This document shows positions 20,459-32,000 of a stretch of DNA of 64,000 nt, one piece after another (position 1 is the stretch's first letter; every line of letters starts with the position of its first letter). The position numbers were made by a program, and so were the translations under genes. Below the pieces are notes generated by a model, which saw only the letters and a program-made list of their open reading frames with translations, did not search any database and was not told the DNA's origin. The DNA comes from Pyropia yezoensis (taxonomy: Eukaryota > Rhodophyta > Bangiophyceae > Bangiales > Bangiaceae): the NCBI GenBank assembly GCA_009829735.1, contig CM020618.1, positions 42,027,030 through 42,091,029 of the forward strand, in the 5' to 3' direction.

Positions 20459-21852
20459 CCATCGAACCGGAAGACCGCTACCCTACAGGTCGGGAGCTTC
20501 GCTGCTCCCGCTCGTGCGCCGTGGGTGGAGACCTCATCGGCCGCCGGCAGCAGCTGGAAGTGGCTGCAGTGGCGCGCAGCCAAGTGCCACCACGCTTTGG
20601 CGGGCCACACCGGCGCCACGAGGGTGACCGACGCGTCCTGCTGGATGATCTTGCGCACCACTGGCAACAACAGTTTGAACTGCGGGTTGCACCAGCCGTT
20701 CTCGCGCCGCCAGTCGCGCAACAACGCGTCCACGCCCGTAGAGCCCGGCGATGCCTGCTTGCTGCAGAATCGGGCGCATTTGGCGTTCTCGGCGGTAGCG
20801 CACAGGTCGATCGTGTGCGGTCCGTACGCCGCGTCCAAGCGGCGGAAGGTAGCGTCCCGCAGCGACCGGTCCGTGCTGTCCGTGGCGCGAGAGAGGCTGT
20901 CGGCGGACAGGTTCAGGGCCCTGGGCAGGTATTCGGCCCTTAGCATGACCCCGAGCGCCTCGCACACCTCCCGCAACCGCCTGAGCTCCCGCATGACTGC
21001 CGTCGACCGGGAGCGCCGGATGTTGACGACAAGCATGACGACGCGGGAGTCTGTGACCAGCCTGAAGATCGTCTCCGGCTGCTTGAGGAAGTCCACGAAG
21101 GAGAGTAGGCCCAACCGCACGGGCCCCAGTTCGAGCAGGTTGATGTGAAGGTCCTTCCTGGCCGCCTCGTGAAGGCCGCGCGCAGGCATAACCTTGTCCC
21201 ACGTAGCGCCCCACCCCGTAGAGCTGGCGTCCGTGTGTATCGTGGCCGTGAGCGGCGCGGGCCACAGCGCGCGGCCGTTGTACGCGTTCGTCGTGAGGGC
21301 CGCCCACCACTTGGTGTCGGAGATCGTCTGCTTGCCGAACTGGGTGCGCCTGGCCTGGGTGTGCCCTGCCATGGCCGTGTAGACCGACCGCAGTCGGAAT
21401 CTCGCGGCGGGAACCGCCAGCGAGGTCGATACTGCCGTCCCGGCAAACGAGCGAAGCAGACCGTGCGGTACCCACCTGCGGTGTCGGGCGGCGTAGCGTA
21501 CCAGCCGCATTGCCATGCCCATCATTTGCCTGGCGCGTTCTGGCTTTACCAGGAACAACTGGCACTCCGTGTCGATGATGAACTCCAGGAGAGATAGTTG
21601 GCGCGTGCCCGCGTTGCACCCCTCGTCGGGCTGGACGTGAAGCCCCAGCTCGTTAAACAACTGCCTCACTGCTTGGCTGCCGCGGACCGCCCCCCGCTCC
21701 GTGGCCGGGCCGTGTTTGCTCCGAGTCGGGGGGGCGCCCCCAAAGTCGTCGACGTACACAATCACCCGGAAGCCCATCTCCTGTAGCTTGTCCACGACGG
21801 GGCGACAGACGTTCATCCATATGAACGGCGCCACCTTGAGACCAAAGGGCAT
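20455..21852 (-). pseudogene. DIRS reverse transcriptase/RNase H, N-terminally truncated
   Basis: The open part is 465 codons. It begins at the MPFGLKVAPFIWM motif of RT and has the catalytic box as YVDDFGG. Similarity extends a few codons upstream (GKSLHFRCNT) and then stops at a TGA near 21900. RNase H follows, with TIHTDASSTGWGA and an ELGPVRLGL segment, and then a conserved C-terminal region with NPQFKLLLPVV. The fingers part of RT is missing. It would have synthesised DIRS cDNA; the truncated protein cannot be functional on its own. Confidence 0.85.
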
Positions 21853-21895
21853 GGTGTTGCACCGGAAGTGTAAGGATTTGCCCCTTAAATCGCCA

Positions 21896-23074
21896 CCCGG
21901 ATCTCAGGGGATATGGACTGGGACCTCTCCTTACATGTCCGGCCCCGATAACTCCCCCCAAGACACATCAATTCCCCACTACCCTGGGCGACACCACGCT
22001 GTGTCCCTGACATTTTGCGGACGTCGGCCGACCGCATGAAAGCCGCCGTCAACGCACTGTCGGAACCCTGTCATGGACGTCGAAACTCGACAACGAGGAG
22101 CGAGTGACATCGTCGACCAACCACGGGCGGACATCCCCGTCTGTGCTGCCTGAATTTTATTCTCTGCGCTGCTTGAAAGCTGGCATCAAGGACAAGTCAC
22201 ATGATTCACCGACACTGAGAACACCGCACATCCTCGCTGGCGGCTGAGTGCGATATGACTGGCTCGCCGGCTTTTGGATTGATTGAATTCGGCCAGCTGG
22301 TTGGTGCCTGGCTGGCCGGTCAAGGGATTGATTGAATTTGGCCTTGCTGGCCCTTACAGCCAGTCGGACCTTCTGGCCGATCGGCGTGCTGAGCCGGCTG
22401 GTGGCGCGCGCTGGGCGCCATCCACGGGACCCCCTTCGTTTCGGGCAAACTGGGGCTGCACTCCTTTAGTGCGCACGCCCGCCCGTGCTTTGTTCTGAGA
22501 GACATGCTTTGTTTTTGGACCGTTCTGTGCCTACCGGCGGTGCGATGGGGAAACGCATGCTTTGGGGCACCTCGGGTGCCCCGACGCGAGTATATAGTGC
22601 GTGGGTGTCGGCGCCATCGGGGGAGACGAGAGGGGCAACCACAGACACAGACCTATGACACTGTTAACCTTTTGTACCCTCGATCCCCACCGACGTCGCG
22701 CCCATCTTCTTGCCCAGACCCACCCCCGTCGAGACCACCGTCCTCTTCCCCGTGCCGGGCCGCCCCATTGGCTCGCAGGGCCCGCTGACACCCCCACGCG
22801 TACGTTGAGGGCTCCCCGGTTTTGGGTGGGTCCTCACATGTGGTAGCATCCGATTGTTCGACTTTCTACCTGGCGGTGACTGCGATTCCGTGCGTGATTT
22901 GGACCTCCTTGCGATTGTGACGTCGTGTTGCCCCCTGCGTTCGGCTTGTCACGGGCGTTGTAATACGAACGCAGTGGGTTCCACGAATCACACCGAAAAA
23001 ATATTTCCCTGACACTGCCATCGCGCTTGATGTCACGGATTTTTTCTTTTTGGTCAACCGATTGTTGAATCCCA
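21896..23074. other. Unassigned DNA with a TATA-like box and short direct repeat
   Basis: No gene is supported. A repeat of GGATTGATTGAATT followed by C/TGGCC occurs near 22277 and 22325. A TATA-like GTATATAG stands at about 22589-22596. The last 40 bases form a T-rich tract ending in CCCAG at 23070-23074, which looks like a 3' splice site for the downstream frame. Confidence 0.4.
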
Positions 23075-23818
23075 GTGAGTTCCAAATCAGGTTCCGAATA
23101 TTCTTCCTCGGCTGTGGCGGCCGCGTCGGCATCCTCCGGCACGACGGCCCGCAACCCGGTGGCCTCGTCACGTGGAAACCCTGAGTTCCGCGCACCCCCG
23201 ACGACCCGCGCACCCCCGACGATCCGCGGCGCTGTTACAGCGCGCGGCTCGTCGGCACGCGGCAGTCCGTCGGCACGCTGCCCCGTGGGAGGGCACCACC
23301 ACCCGGGGGCACGCAGCCCCCCGGCGGGCGCCTTCTCCACCTCCACCCAGGCGGCCCCCCCGCACCTATCCCTGCTGGGGCGGACCGCTCCCAAGCCCCC
23401 CCTCTCGGGCAAGGGCAAGGGCCCTGCCTCGGCGGGCACAGCGGCCCGGACGAACCGGCGCCTGCTGCTGCCCCCGCAGGAAACGGCGCGCCGTTTCATC
23501 GCGCCGCCCCCACCGCTGATTGAGCACATTATGCCGACCACCGCGCGGGCGGTGGAACAGCGCGAACAGCGCCGAATCGCCAAGGCCCGCCACATCCCAC
23601 TGGGCACACACCAGTGTAAGCCCTGCGGTGTGACGTGCAACAGCCTATCGGTGTTGCGCGACCATCGCAACTCACGTCGGCATCGCAATACTGTCAACCG
23701 CCCTTCCACTCTCCCACGCTGCGATCCCTGTGGGCGTGAACTTGATTCGATGGTTCAATTTAAAAGCCACTTGCGTGGCAAGGCGCACCACCGCCAGCTG
23801 GCGCGGGGCACCGATTGA
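23075..23818 (+). CDS. Two-C2H2 zinc-finger protein, 5' end unresolved
   Basis: The frame is open from just after a TGA at about 23066 to TGA at 23816-23818. The first ATG in it is at 23531, so either a 95-residue protein starts there or an upstream exon joins at the AG of 23074. The first part is Ser/Ala/Pro-rich and disordered. The C-terminal third has two fingers, CKPCGVTCNSLSVLRDH..RRH and CDPCGRELDSMVQFKSH..KAHH, spaced like the RNA/DNA-binding zf-met/U1-type fingers. A basic RRIAKARH segment precedes them. It lies between a DIRS remnant and a Ty3 gag, so it may be part of a mobile element rather than a host gene. Function is not known. Confidence 0.5.
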   Translation: MSSKSGSEYSSSAVAAASASSGTTARNPVASSRGNPEFRAPPTTRAPPTIRGAVTARGSSARGSPSARCPVGGHHHPGARSPPAGAFSTSTQAAPPHLSLLGRTAPKPPLSGKGKGPASAGTAARTNRRLLLPPQETARRFIAPPPPLIEHIMPTTARAVEQREQRRIAKARHIPLGTHQCKPCGVTCNSLSVLRDHRNSRRHRNTVNRPSTLPRCDPCGRELDSMVQFKSHLRGKAHHRQLARGTD

Positions 23819-24160
23819 CAACCCCCATTGATCTACCGCGAGAGCCCGATTGTCCCCCTCTGATCTCCCCCCCGCGTGAGAATCCGACGAGACCGACTCG
23901 GGCCCGAGCGCGGACGCCGACCGAAAATCCGATTGCGCGCCCTCGAACGATTTGCTTGTGATTGGATTTAACGAAATAGTGTTGCACGCTCTTCATCTCG
24001 TCGCCGCGATCGCGCGGCACTTGACCAATTGTCGCGCGCCACTACGTCGCTTGACCGAAGTACTTACACAAATCCACCCGGACTTCGTCTGGCGTTTCCT
24101 GTAAGTCCAGGTCGCTCTGTCCTGTGAAATTGTAACTCCTGGAGTTAACTCCTGGAAACG
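23819..24160. other. Leader region upstream of element 3 gag
   Basis: There is no gene in these 340 bp. The last part contains CTCCTGGAGTTAACTCCTGG, a small palindromic repeat directly before the gag ATG. I could not identify an LTR end or a primer site with confidence. Confidence 0.35.
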
Positions 24161-25066
24161 ATGGACCCCTCGAGTACTGCTGGCGGGACCCCGGTCACTT
24201 CTGGGTCGTCATCCGGTACCCCCAGTGTCGAGGCATGGAATCAGCTTACGACATTTGTGACGCAAATGCGTGACGAGCTCGAGGCACACAAGGTGGAATT
24301 GGAAGACACGAAGCAGCAGCTCGCCGAGACCAAGGCGAAAGCAGCCCGCGAGAACACAAAACCCGCACGGCCGAACAAGCCCGGGCGGTTCTCTGGCAAA
24401 CCCGGGACCATTGAAGCGTGGTGCTCCCACATGGACTCCTACGTCCGGCTGAGTGAACCCGCCGAAGCGTGTCGTGTCGCTTGCACCTATCTCGATGGAG
24501 AAGCGTTCAAATGGTGGCATACCTATTGTCAGACTACAGACGATTCGAACTGGGACGCCTTCCGTGCTGCACTCATCCGGCGCTTCAGTCCCCTGAACAA
24601 GACGCAGGCGGCACGGGACAAGCTGCACGCATGGCGACAGATTATGGACGTCGGGACGTTTAACAAGACTTTCCTGAGTGTTGTCGTGGACATCCCAGAC
24701 ATCACTGAAGCGGAGAAGATTGACCGCTACACGCGAGGTCTGAAGCGGGACATCTGGCAGGCACTGTGCCTCAAGAACTACACTGAACTCGAGCCACTAA
24801 TGACAGACGCCCTGCGCGTAAAAGCTGCCAAGGCTGGAGCCTCGCGCTTCACGAACAACCTCAGCAGCACCTCTGGGAAGCCGTCTGCGACGGCTGTCGT
24901 CCCCATGGACATTTCCAGCATCAAGGTCGAGAAGCTCACGCCAGAGGAGCGCCAGCGCTGTATGCGCGAGGGACTCTGCCTTCGCTGTCGCGAAAAGGGG
25001 CACCTGGCAAAGGACTGCCCAAAAGGCCAGCGGAACTGCAGCAGCAACCGTCGTCAACAACGGTGA
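24161..25066 (+). CDS. gag: Gag of element 3
   Basis: The 301-residue frame starts with ATG at 24161. An N-terminal coiled-coil-like run (RDELEAHKVELEDTKQQLAE) precedes the retrotransposon capsid domain (GKPGTIEAWCSHMDSYV, then GEAFKWWHTY and FNKTF). A CCHC knuckle, CLRCREKGHLAKDC, is near the end at about residues 274-287. The stop at 25064-25066 overlaps the pol frame, which is one base back (-1), so a frameshift would produce Gag-Pol. It is intact, unlike pol. Confidence 0.9.
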   Translation: MDPSSTAGGTPVTSGSSSGTPSVEAWNQLTTFVTQMRDELEAHKVELEDTKQQLAETKAKAARENTKPARPNKPGRFSGKPGTIEAWCSHMDSYVRLSEPAEACRVACTYLDGEAFKWWHTYCQTTDDSNWDAFRAALIRRFSPLNKTQAARDKLHAWRQIMDVGTFNKTFLSVVVDIPDITEAEKIDRYTRGLKRDIWQALCLKNYTELEPLMTDALRVKAAKAGASRFTNNLSSTSGKPSATAVVPMDISSIKVEKLTPEERQRCMREGLCLRCREKGHLAKDCPKGQRNCSSNRRQQR

Positions 25067-26304
25067 AAGATGCTTCTTTGGTTCCGGAAAACAAACCGTC
25101 ACCCTTTGAAGGCCCGCGTCTCGGGCTACTGCTTTCTACTGCTTCTGTCAATGGCCATTTTGTTAAGGTGCTGTTCGACGACGGGTCTCCCATCAACGTC
25201 GTCTCCAGGCGCCTCATGAAAACCCTGAATGTCAAGACCACTGAAACGGACTTCGCGGCAAACATGCCCGATGGACGTTCCCATGTACTCGCTGAAACCA
25301 TTGAACCCTTAGAGATTCACATCGGCCTTTACCAAGAACGACTACGGCTCGCCGTATGCGACCTTAGTGCGTACGACGTTATCCTCGGTAAGAAATGGCG
25401 TGATGACAAGGGCGCCAAGATCAACAACAAGAAGAACAAGATATCCTTTAAGTTCAACCACAAGAATATTTCTATCACCGCCTCCCTCAAGAAACCGGAG
25501 GGCCTCATTAGCCGGCAACGACTCGCACGTGACCTCATCCGAAGGACCCCTGTATTCGCCATCTACCTGCAGTCTGAAGACCCCTCAAGCAGGTTTGACA
25601 TCAACTCCATCATTATGGGAGAAGCTGAAGACAAAAATGAAGTCCAACAGATTCTCAAGGAGTACGCTGACGTCTTCCCGGCTGAGCTCCCGGACGGACT
25701 CCCTCCCGAGCGTAGTCACAAGTTTAGCATCAAGCTGTGCGACCCTGATTTGGAAGGGATTCATCCAGCCAAGTGCCTCACCGTGGGGCTCCTCCGTTCT
25801 ATTAGCGGCGAAGAAGGACGGCGGCTGGCGGATGTGCATCGACTACCGAGCATTGAACAAGGCCACTATCAAGAATGCATATCCTCTACCACGTAACGAT
25901 GACATCTTCGATCAACTACGAAAGGCCAAGTATTTCACGAAGATTGACCTCCGCTCTGGCTACCACCAGATCCGGCTCGACCCTGACACCATCCCATTGA
26001 CGGCGTTCCGGACCAAGTATGGATTCTACGAGTTTACTGTGCTACCCTTCGGACTGACGAACGCCCCCGCAGTCTTCATGAACTTGATGAACGATGTGTA
26101 CAGACCCTACCTGTACGACTTCATCTGCGTCTACTTAGACGACATTTTGGTCTACAGCGAGACCTACGAGGATCATCTCAAGCACCTGAGAAAAACCCTG
26201 GCCAAGCTACGAGAACACAAGCTTTACGCCAAGGCGAGTAAGTGCCAATTCGCTTGAACCACTGTCGATTACCTCGGCCACGTCATATCTGACGCAGGCT
26301 TTTC
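25063..26304 (+). pseudogene. pol: Pol fragment of element 3: protease and partial RT, frameshifted
   Basis: The frame begins around 25063, overlapping the gag stop. The protease active site reads FDDGSPINVV, where DTGA or DSGA is usual. After an RT connection region ending [20 protein letters not shown], reading changes frame near 25757; the codons normally linking to [13 protein letters not shown] are missing, so a small deletion is likely. RT then continues with [22 protein letters not shown] and [13 protein letters not shown] at 26255-26257 interrupts just before DYLGHVISDAGF, and the LTR of B cuts it off at 26304. Confidence 0.88.
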
Positions 26305-26877
26305 TGTAGCATCCCTGGCCCCGACTTGGCGCCGACCCGGGACTGCAACCAGAGGGCACCAGGTGCCAGAACACGCCCGCCGTGTGGCGATGGTTGGCGG
26401 CCGTGGCCCGTGCCCGGCACTGGGATGCGGTGGACTACGCTATCCACACGCGAGAGAGGGATTTCTGATGTGTTTTTGCATATTTGTGAGGGACTTGATT
26501 TGAGAGAATTTGAGTGTGAGATTAGTGAGTGGGAATAGAATTAGTAGTGATAGTGGCCCCCGACCTGACGAGGTTAGACTCGGGTCGGGGCTACTCGGGG
26601 TTATGGGGGGGGCTACCGGGCCAACGTGCCGGGGTTCCCCCAGATGCACGTTAAGAGGGACAGCGAGGCGCCCTCGGCCCGCGCCCTCAGGGAAAAAGAC
26701 AACTGCGCGTTTGCTTTCCTCTTCCCCGTGTGCACTACCGTGCGTATCTGTTTGCCCTGCAAGCAGGCACGTGAGGCAACAGGCATACCATTCTCGTAGT
26801 TCCCCTTTCTGCGTTGCCTGTCCCTTTCCCCCGAGGGATATTGACACGTGTCTGAGAGGATCGAGTTTTATACCACA
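26305..26877 (+). repeat. 5' LTR of element B
   Basis: It is the same length and has the same ends as the LTR of A. One clear difference is GGGGCTACT, where A and C have GGGGCCACT. Confidence 0.95.
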
Positions 26878-26881
26878 TATT

Positions 26882-26899
26882 TGGTGGAGCAGCAGGGGA
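26882..26899 (+). other. Primer-binding site, element B
   Basis: TGGTGGAGCAGCAGGGGA starts four bases after the LTR. It is identical to the site in the family 2 element. Confidence 0.7.
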
Positions 26900-27086
26900 T
26901 TGGAGTGTTTGAGAAGAGACATTTGGGAGCAGCGGTTGCGTTGTTCCTATTCTGTCTTTTTCTGTGGTTTGGGAATTATTTGCACCCGTTCACGGGAACC
27001 CCATTCCTGGCTCTCCAACCCCTCTCTTGTGGTCTTGCGATCTTTAGACACGCAGGTAACTGGACTGTGGCTGTCAAGAGACCAAC

Positions 27087-28847
27087 ATGGCTACCCTCCC
27101 TGGCACGACGGTGCCCGAAGGGGTAGACCCCGCGTCCCTTGACGCATCCCTGGTCACCGCGGGGGACGGTGCCCAACCCGGCGTTCTCCCTACGGGTGAA
27201 GCAGACCTGGGCGTGACATCCGGTAGTGGACTGGAGTCTACAGGCGGCCAAGTACCGCCTGCTCCCGTTCCTCCGGCTGTTCCTCCTGTGGGAGCCACCC
27301 CGGGGTCAACGGCGTTTGAGTCCGCTCGCAGCAGACGTCTCCCTCCTGTCGGTTCTACTCTTCAACCTCCAGGGATAGCCCCTGGTGTGTTTACTCCTGG
27401 ACCCACCCATGGCAGCTGGGTGTATACACCTCTTCCTGTGGGCACTAGCAGTGCCAGAGGCACCGCTATGACTGGTTCTACGGGTCTTCCTGAGACTTCG
27501 ACTCCTGGGACCGGCCAAGCTTTTCCTCCCCTTGCGTCCTATGGGGCGGGGAGCTCCAAGACCGGTGACCGGAGCAGCCGTAGGCGTCGGCGTCGTCGCC
27601 GCCGCTCTAGCACCAGCGAGACCAGTTCCTCCAGCTCTGAGGAGGGATATGACTGGGATGCATCTCCCGGTCCTACCCGGCGCAGGCTAGTCGAGTTCGA
27701 CTTCCCTGCCCACCAAGTGGGAGATGCCACCCTGAACAAGGTCACGTATTGGGGTAACTACCGGCTGGAGAACCAAGACCAAGGTTACACCCGGAAGATG
27801 GCCAAGAAGATGGCATCCCTGAACCGGCGAATGCAGCCGAGCTTTGGGGGGCATCCTAAGTTTTCCGGGAAGAGACCGGCGCTTATCTTTGCCTTCCTGC
27901 GCCGGTTTGTCAAGGCATGCAATGACAACGATGTGTCCGAGGGCAAGGCTCTCCATCTCCTGGTTAACTTCATGACCGGAGAAGCGGAACAGCGGTTTGC
28001 ACAGGTTCTACCAGACTCTGCCGGGCACATTGTTGGACGTACCGTCGCGAGTTATCCGGAGGCGGTCAACTGGCTCCTGTCCAACTACGCAGACGCGGAC
28101 TCCCTGCGTAAGGCAGTCGGTAGGCTGAACCGGGCAACCATGGAGAGACAAGAGACTCCAGAGGCGTTCGCCCGTCGTGTCCGGGAGATGAGCGATGCTT
28201 GTGGCAACGTTTACCCTGAGGACAGGCTCAAGATGATCTTCTCGGAGGGGCTTCCTGAATATCTTCAAGTGGATGCGGAGAACTACAACCAGGAACATCA
28301 AGAACATACCTTCCAGCAGTTGATGGCCTATACCCAGGGCAAGCACCGGCAAGCCAAGGCCCTCCAGGCTCCTATGGTATCAACCCCCAAGCCGTTGTCG
28401 CGAGTTCGTCCCGGACCCGACAAGTATAAGGGAGGTGATAACCCTGTACCGGTACTCGCAGTTGGCGAGGCCTCACCCATGGAGTCAAGGGACAAGTGGG
28501 GCGGCTTCGTTTCTAAGGAGCAACCTTCCCTGGTCGCCCCCAAGCAGATCAGGAACCAGCGGTTCCGGTCTTGCTGGCTGTGCCAGAAGGAGGATCATAT
28601 GTCCTACCAGTGCCCGACCATTCCCGAGGATCTCCAGGAGAAACTCAAGCGTCAAGGACTGGTGTTTGCAAAGGCGGTCAACTGGGCTGACCGGCGGGCA
28701 CCCTCCAAGATGGACAAGGCACAGGTACATGCCATCCGAGTGGCAACCTTACAGAGCATCACGGAGGCTCTGGCAAGGGAAGCTCCTACGGACTTTGACC
28801 TGGAGACCGAAACCTCTAAGGACTCCTCGGAGCCGGGAAACGAGTAG
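27087..28847 (+). CDS. gag: Gag of element B, complete
   Basis: The ATG in CCAACATGG context at 27087 opens a 586-residue frame ending in TAG. The N-terminal 160 residues are Pro/Gly/Thr-rich. A basic-then-acidic switch follows (a run of Arg next to SSTSETSSSSSEE). The capsid domain lies at about residues 200-420, with LRRFVKACNDNDVSEGKAL and TPEAFARRVREMSDACG. The CCHC zinc knuckle CWLCQKEDHMSYQC is at about 498-511. Gag multimers form the particle in the cytoplasm and the knuckle binds element RNA. Differences from C include H for Y in KALHLL and Q for E in DGAQPG. Confidence 0.95.
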   Translation: MATLPGTTVPEGVDPASLDASLVTAGDGAQPGVLPTGEADLGVTSGSGLESTGGQVPPAPVPPAVPPVGATPGSTAFESARSRRLPPVGSTLQPPGIAPGVFTPGPTHGSWVYTPLPVGTSSARGTAMTGSTGLPETSTPGTGQAFPPLASYGAGSSKTGDRSSRRRRRRRRRSSTSETSSSSSEEGYDWDASPGPTRRRLVEFDFPAHQVGDATLNKVTYWGNYRLENQDQGYTRKMAKKMASLNRRMQPSFGGHPKFSGKRPALIFAFLRRFVKACNDNDVSEGKALHLLVNFMTGEAEQRFAQVLPDSAGHIVGRTVASYPEAVNWLLSNYADADSLRKAVGRLNRATMERQETPEAFARRVREMSDACGNVYPEDRLKMIFSEGLPEYLQVDAENYNQEHQEHTFQQLMAYTQGKHRQAKALQAPMVSTPKPLSRVRPGPDKYKGGDNPVPVLAVGEASPMESRDKWGGFVSKEQPSLVAPKQIRNQRFRSCWLCQKEDHMSYQCPTIPEDLQEKLKRQGLVFAKAVNWADRRAPSKMDKAQVHAIRVATLQSITEALAREAPTDFDLETETSKDSSEPGNE

Positions 28848-29032
28848 GGCAGGCGCTCTCCCCAAGTGTCTTCCCGAATCTCCAACGGCAGGGTACTTCT
28901 ACCTGTTCTCCCCTTGCGTGCCGGGAGAAAGGACGGCAGTTACCTGCTCAACCGGTAGCCGCCTGGACACCCTGTTTGTTCAAGGGGACCTTGCTCGTCC
29001 TGCGTAAGGAAAACCTCAAGATTAATGCTCGT

Positions 29033-32000
29033 ATGCGTGTGGGGGATAGCCTCCCCCAAGCTGTTACGCCGGTGGTCGACACGGGAGCCGGACCAAGCGT
29101 CATCACTGAGAACCTGTTACCTCCGGGCTGGCGTCGACATGCCTGGAGAGCGCCTACCAAGACCCGGATTGTAGACGCATCAGGTCAAACCCTACGACCG
29201 CTTGGCCGTCTTCCCGTCGCCATCTATGTCAACAATGAACCAATGCTTTTTCCCTTTCTAGTAGTCAAGACCTTATCAGTCCCCCTCATCCTAGGCTGGG
29301 ACTTCCAGAAGCAGCATGTCAAGAGCATCCTACCCGGAGAAGGAAAGGTGCAGTTCAACCATGGGTTTGTGTCACCAGTGCTGGAGCACCTAGACACCAA
29401 GGTTCGTGTGGCCAAGAACCAGAAGGAACGCATCCCACCCTCTACCTTGACCCTCATCAAACCGGTGCTCCTACCTCCTCGCTCGGAGACCAAGGTTCAA
29501 GTCACGACCCGGACTGCAGGTCAATGCCTGATCTACGGACGCAAGGAATTTCTGGCGAAACACCGATTATACCTAGCCCATGGACATCACAAGAAGGTGG
29601 AGCGGCACACCCCGTTCTCGGTGCTGATCGTCAACGTGAGCCGGAAGCCAATAACCCTCGCCAAGGGCACTCGAGTTGGTACAGCAGAGCCTTACCGGGG
29701 GTCCGCCCGCGCTATGAGCAAGGAAGACCTCTTCAACCTGCAACAAGAGCTGGCATCCAACTTGACGGCCTTAGACGTATCTCCGGAACAAGAGCAGGCT
29801 GGCCGTACTACTCCGAAGCCGGAACAAGCACCGCCCGGGATGCCGAAGGTCAACCAAGAAAACGTCCCTCCCGACTTGAAGGAGGCACTGGAGAAGCTTC
29901 TCCACGAATATCGGCACCTGTGGTCTGGAGAGCTGGGCAAGATGGACGCCACCCTACACCGGATTCAACTCAAGCCAGATGCCAAACCAGTGCACATGCA
30001 ACCATACCGGGCTGGATCTCATCGCCGGGATGAGATTGAGAAGCAGGTTAACAAGATGCTCAAGATGGATGTTATCGAGCCATCTGATGGCGAGTGGGCT
30101 TTCCCGGTGGTAGTCGTCCCGAAACCTGGCGGTCACTTCTGTTTCTGCGTTGACTACAGACGCCTGAACGAGATGACAGTCAAGGATGTATACCCGATAC
30201 CCCGGATGGATGATTGCCTCGACTTTCTTGGTGATGCCACCCTCTTCTCGACGCTGGATTGTAATGCCGGTTACTGGCAGATCCCTCTGGCTGATGAGGA
30301 CAAGGACAAGACTACCTTCACGTGCCACATGGGACTATTCCGGTGCAAGCGTCTCCCTTTTGGTCTCACTAATGCTCCGGCAACCTTCCAGAGAGCCATC
30401 GACATCATCCTGTCGGGGCTAAGGTGGAGAACATGTTTGGTCTACCTGGACGACATCATCGTTTTCTCCAAGACCCCAGCGGAACACCTGGAGCACCTTC
30501 GAGAAGTCCTGGCCCTCCTGTCCAAGGCTGGAGTTACCCTCAAGGCCGAGAAGTGCCACCTGTTTGAGACTGAGGTGGAGTACCTGGGGCACGTGCTGAG
30601 TCCGGGGGAGCTCCGAGTCAATGAGAAGAACATCAAGGCCCTCCGGCATGCACGGCAACCTAAAACCCAGACGGAACTCAAGAGCTTCCTGGGTATGTGC
30701 AACGTCTACCGCCGGTTCGTACGAGACTACGCTCTGATTGCCCGGCCCTTGACCAAGCTTACTAGCAAGAAGCTTCCAGCACAACTCCCGGTGTTCGACG
30801 AGAAGCAGACAGCAGCCTTCGAAGAGCTCAAGAAGCGCCTGACCACCACTCCAGTACTGGCGTTACCCAAGCGGGAGGGTCAGTTTGTTCTGGAGACTGA
30901 CGCCTGTGGCGTCCAGGTGGGGTGCTCACTACTCCAGCAGCAACCTGATGGGCACTTCCTCCCGATAGGCTACTACAGTCGCGTCTTGACTCCAGCCGAG
31001 AAGAACTATTCCACGACCGAGCGCGAGTGCTTGGCGGTCGTCTGGGCTTGCTTCCTGTTACGTCCATATCTTGAAGGACAAGAGTTCCTCATCCGGACGG
31101 ACCACGCCAGTCTAAGGTGGCTGCTATGCATGGACAGTAGTCAAGGAAGGGTCGCCCGGTGGCGCCTACGCCTTTCGGAGTTCAAGTACAAGGTGTGCAC
31201 TAGAGCAGGGAGGGAGCACCACTGCGCCGACACCATGTCCCGGCTGGAGACTCCTGCAGCCGATACCGGTCCTATCCCGGAGGAAATACCTTGCTTCATC
31301 CTCCCGAATGTCGGACGTGGCTGGCACGCTCCCCTGTACGAGACACCTGACGCTCATCAACCGGTAACCATTCACCGGATGCTGGAGGCACAATTGACGG
31401 ACCCTCAATGCTTGGAGCTTCGCCACCAAATGGACCTGAACCGGAACAGTCGCTTCTCCGAGTCTACAGACGGACTCCTGGTACGGGTGTCACCCTTCGA
31501 TGGGGCAACTCAAGTTTACGTACCCCGAAGTCTACGAGCTGACATCCTACGCCTGGAGCACTCGTCTCCCCAGGCCGGACATCCTGGTATCAATCGGATG
31601 TATGCTTCCATGAGACGACATTATTACTGGGAAACCATGGCCAGTGACGTCCATAAGTGCCTGGAGGCTTGTATTTCTTGTGCAAGGAACCGGTTGTCCC
31701 AGAGGAAGAAGACTTCTAAGCTACGCCTATTCCCTGCGGCGGAGCCCTTTGCAAGCTTAAGCATGGACATCCTGGGGCCCCTACCTGAGACCTCCAGTGG
31801 CAACATATACCTGCTCATCATTTGTGACCGGTTCTCCAAGTTCACTCGAGCAATCCCGTTGAGAACCATCACGGCTCTGGATGTCACGTCGGCCTTCTGC
31901 GAGTACTGGATAGCTGCCTACGGCCCTCCAGACTCCGTCTTAACCGACAACGGTCCCCAGTTTGCATCCCTGTTCTTCCAAGGAGTCTGTGACCTGATGG

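Larger units (their letters stand above)
18890..21895 (-). mobile_element. DIRS-type retroelement fragment (RT/RNase H plus tyrosine recombinase), split by a solo LTR
   Basis: On the minus strand a DIRS-like RT-RNase H frame is followed, with a four-base overlap (ATGA at 20455-20458), by a tyrosine recombinase frame. Use of a tyrosine recombinase in place of a DDE integrase, and absence of LTRs, mark the DIRS order. The 5' side is cut off near 21895, where RT similarity ends. Two in-frame stops and a solo LTR interrupt the recombinase. I could not find the terminal or internal complementary repeats that an intact DIRS element has, and the boundaries given are approximate. Confidence 0.85.
24161..26304 (+). 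mobile_element. Third Ty3/gypsy element, truncated by insertion of element B
   Basis: Gag and the start of pol of an unrelated Ty3 lineage run up to 26304, where the 5' LTR of element B begins in mid-pol. The rest of this element should lie beyond the 3' LTR of B, which is absent because the sequence turns back at the N gap. Pol carries a frameshift and a stop, so it was already dead or died afterwards. Confidence 0.88.

Noticed and set aside
21869..24068. Possible 2.2 kb LTR bounded by TGTAAG and CTTACA
   Set aside because: DIRS RT similarity continues across 21869, and no primer site beginning TGG follows 24068; six-base inverted ends alone are not enough.
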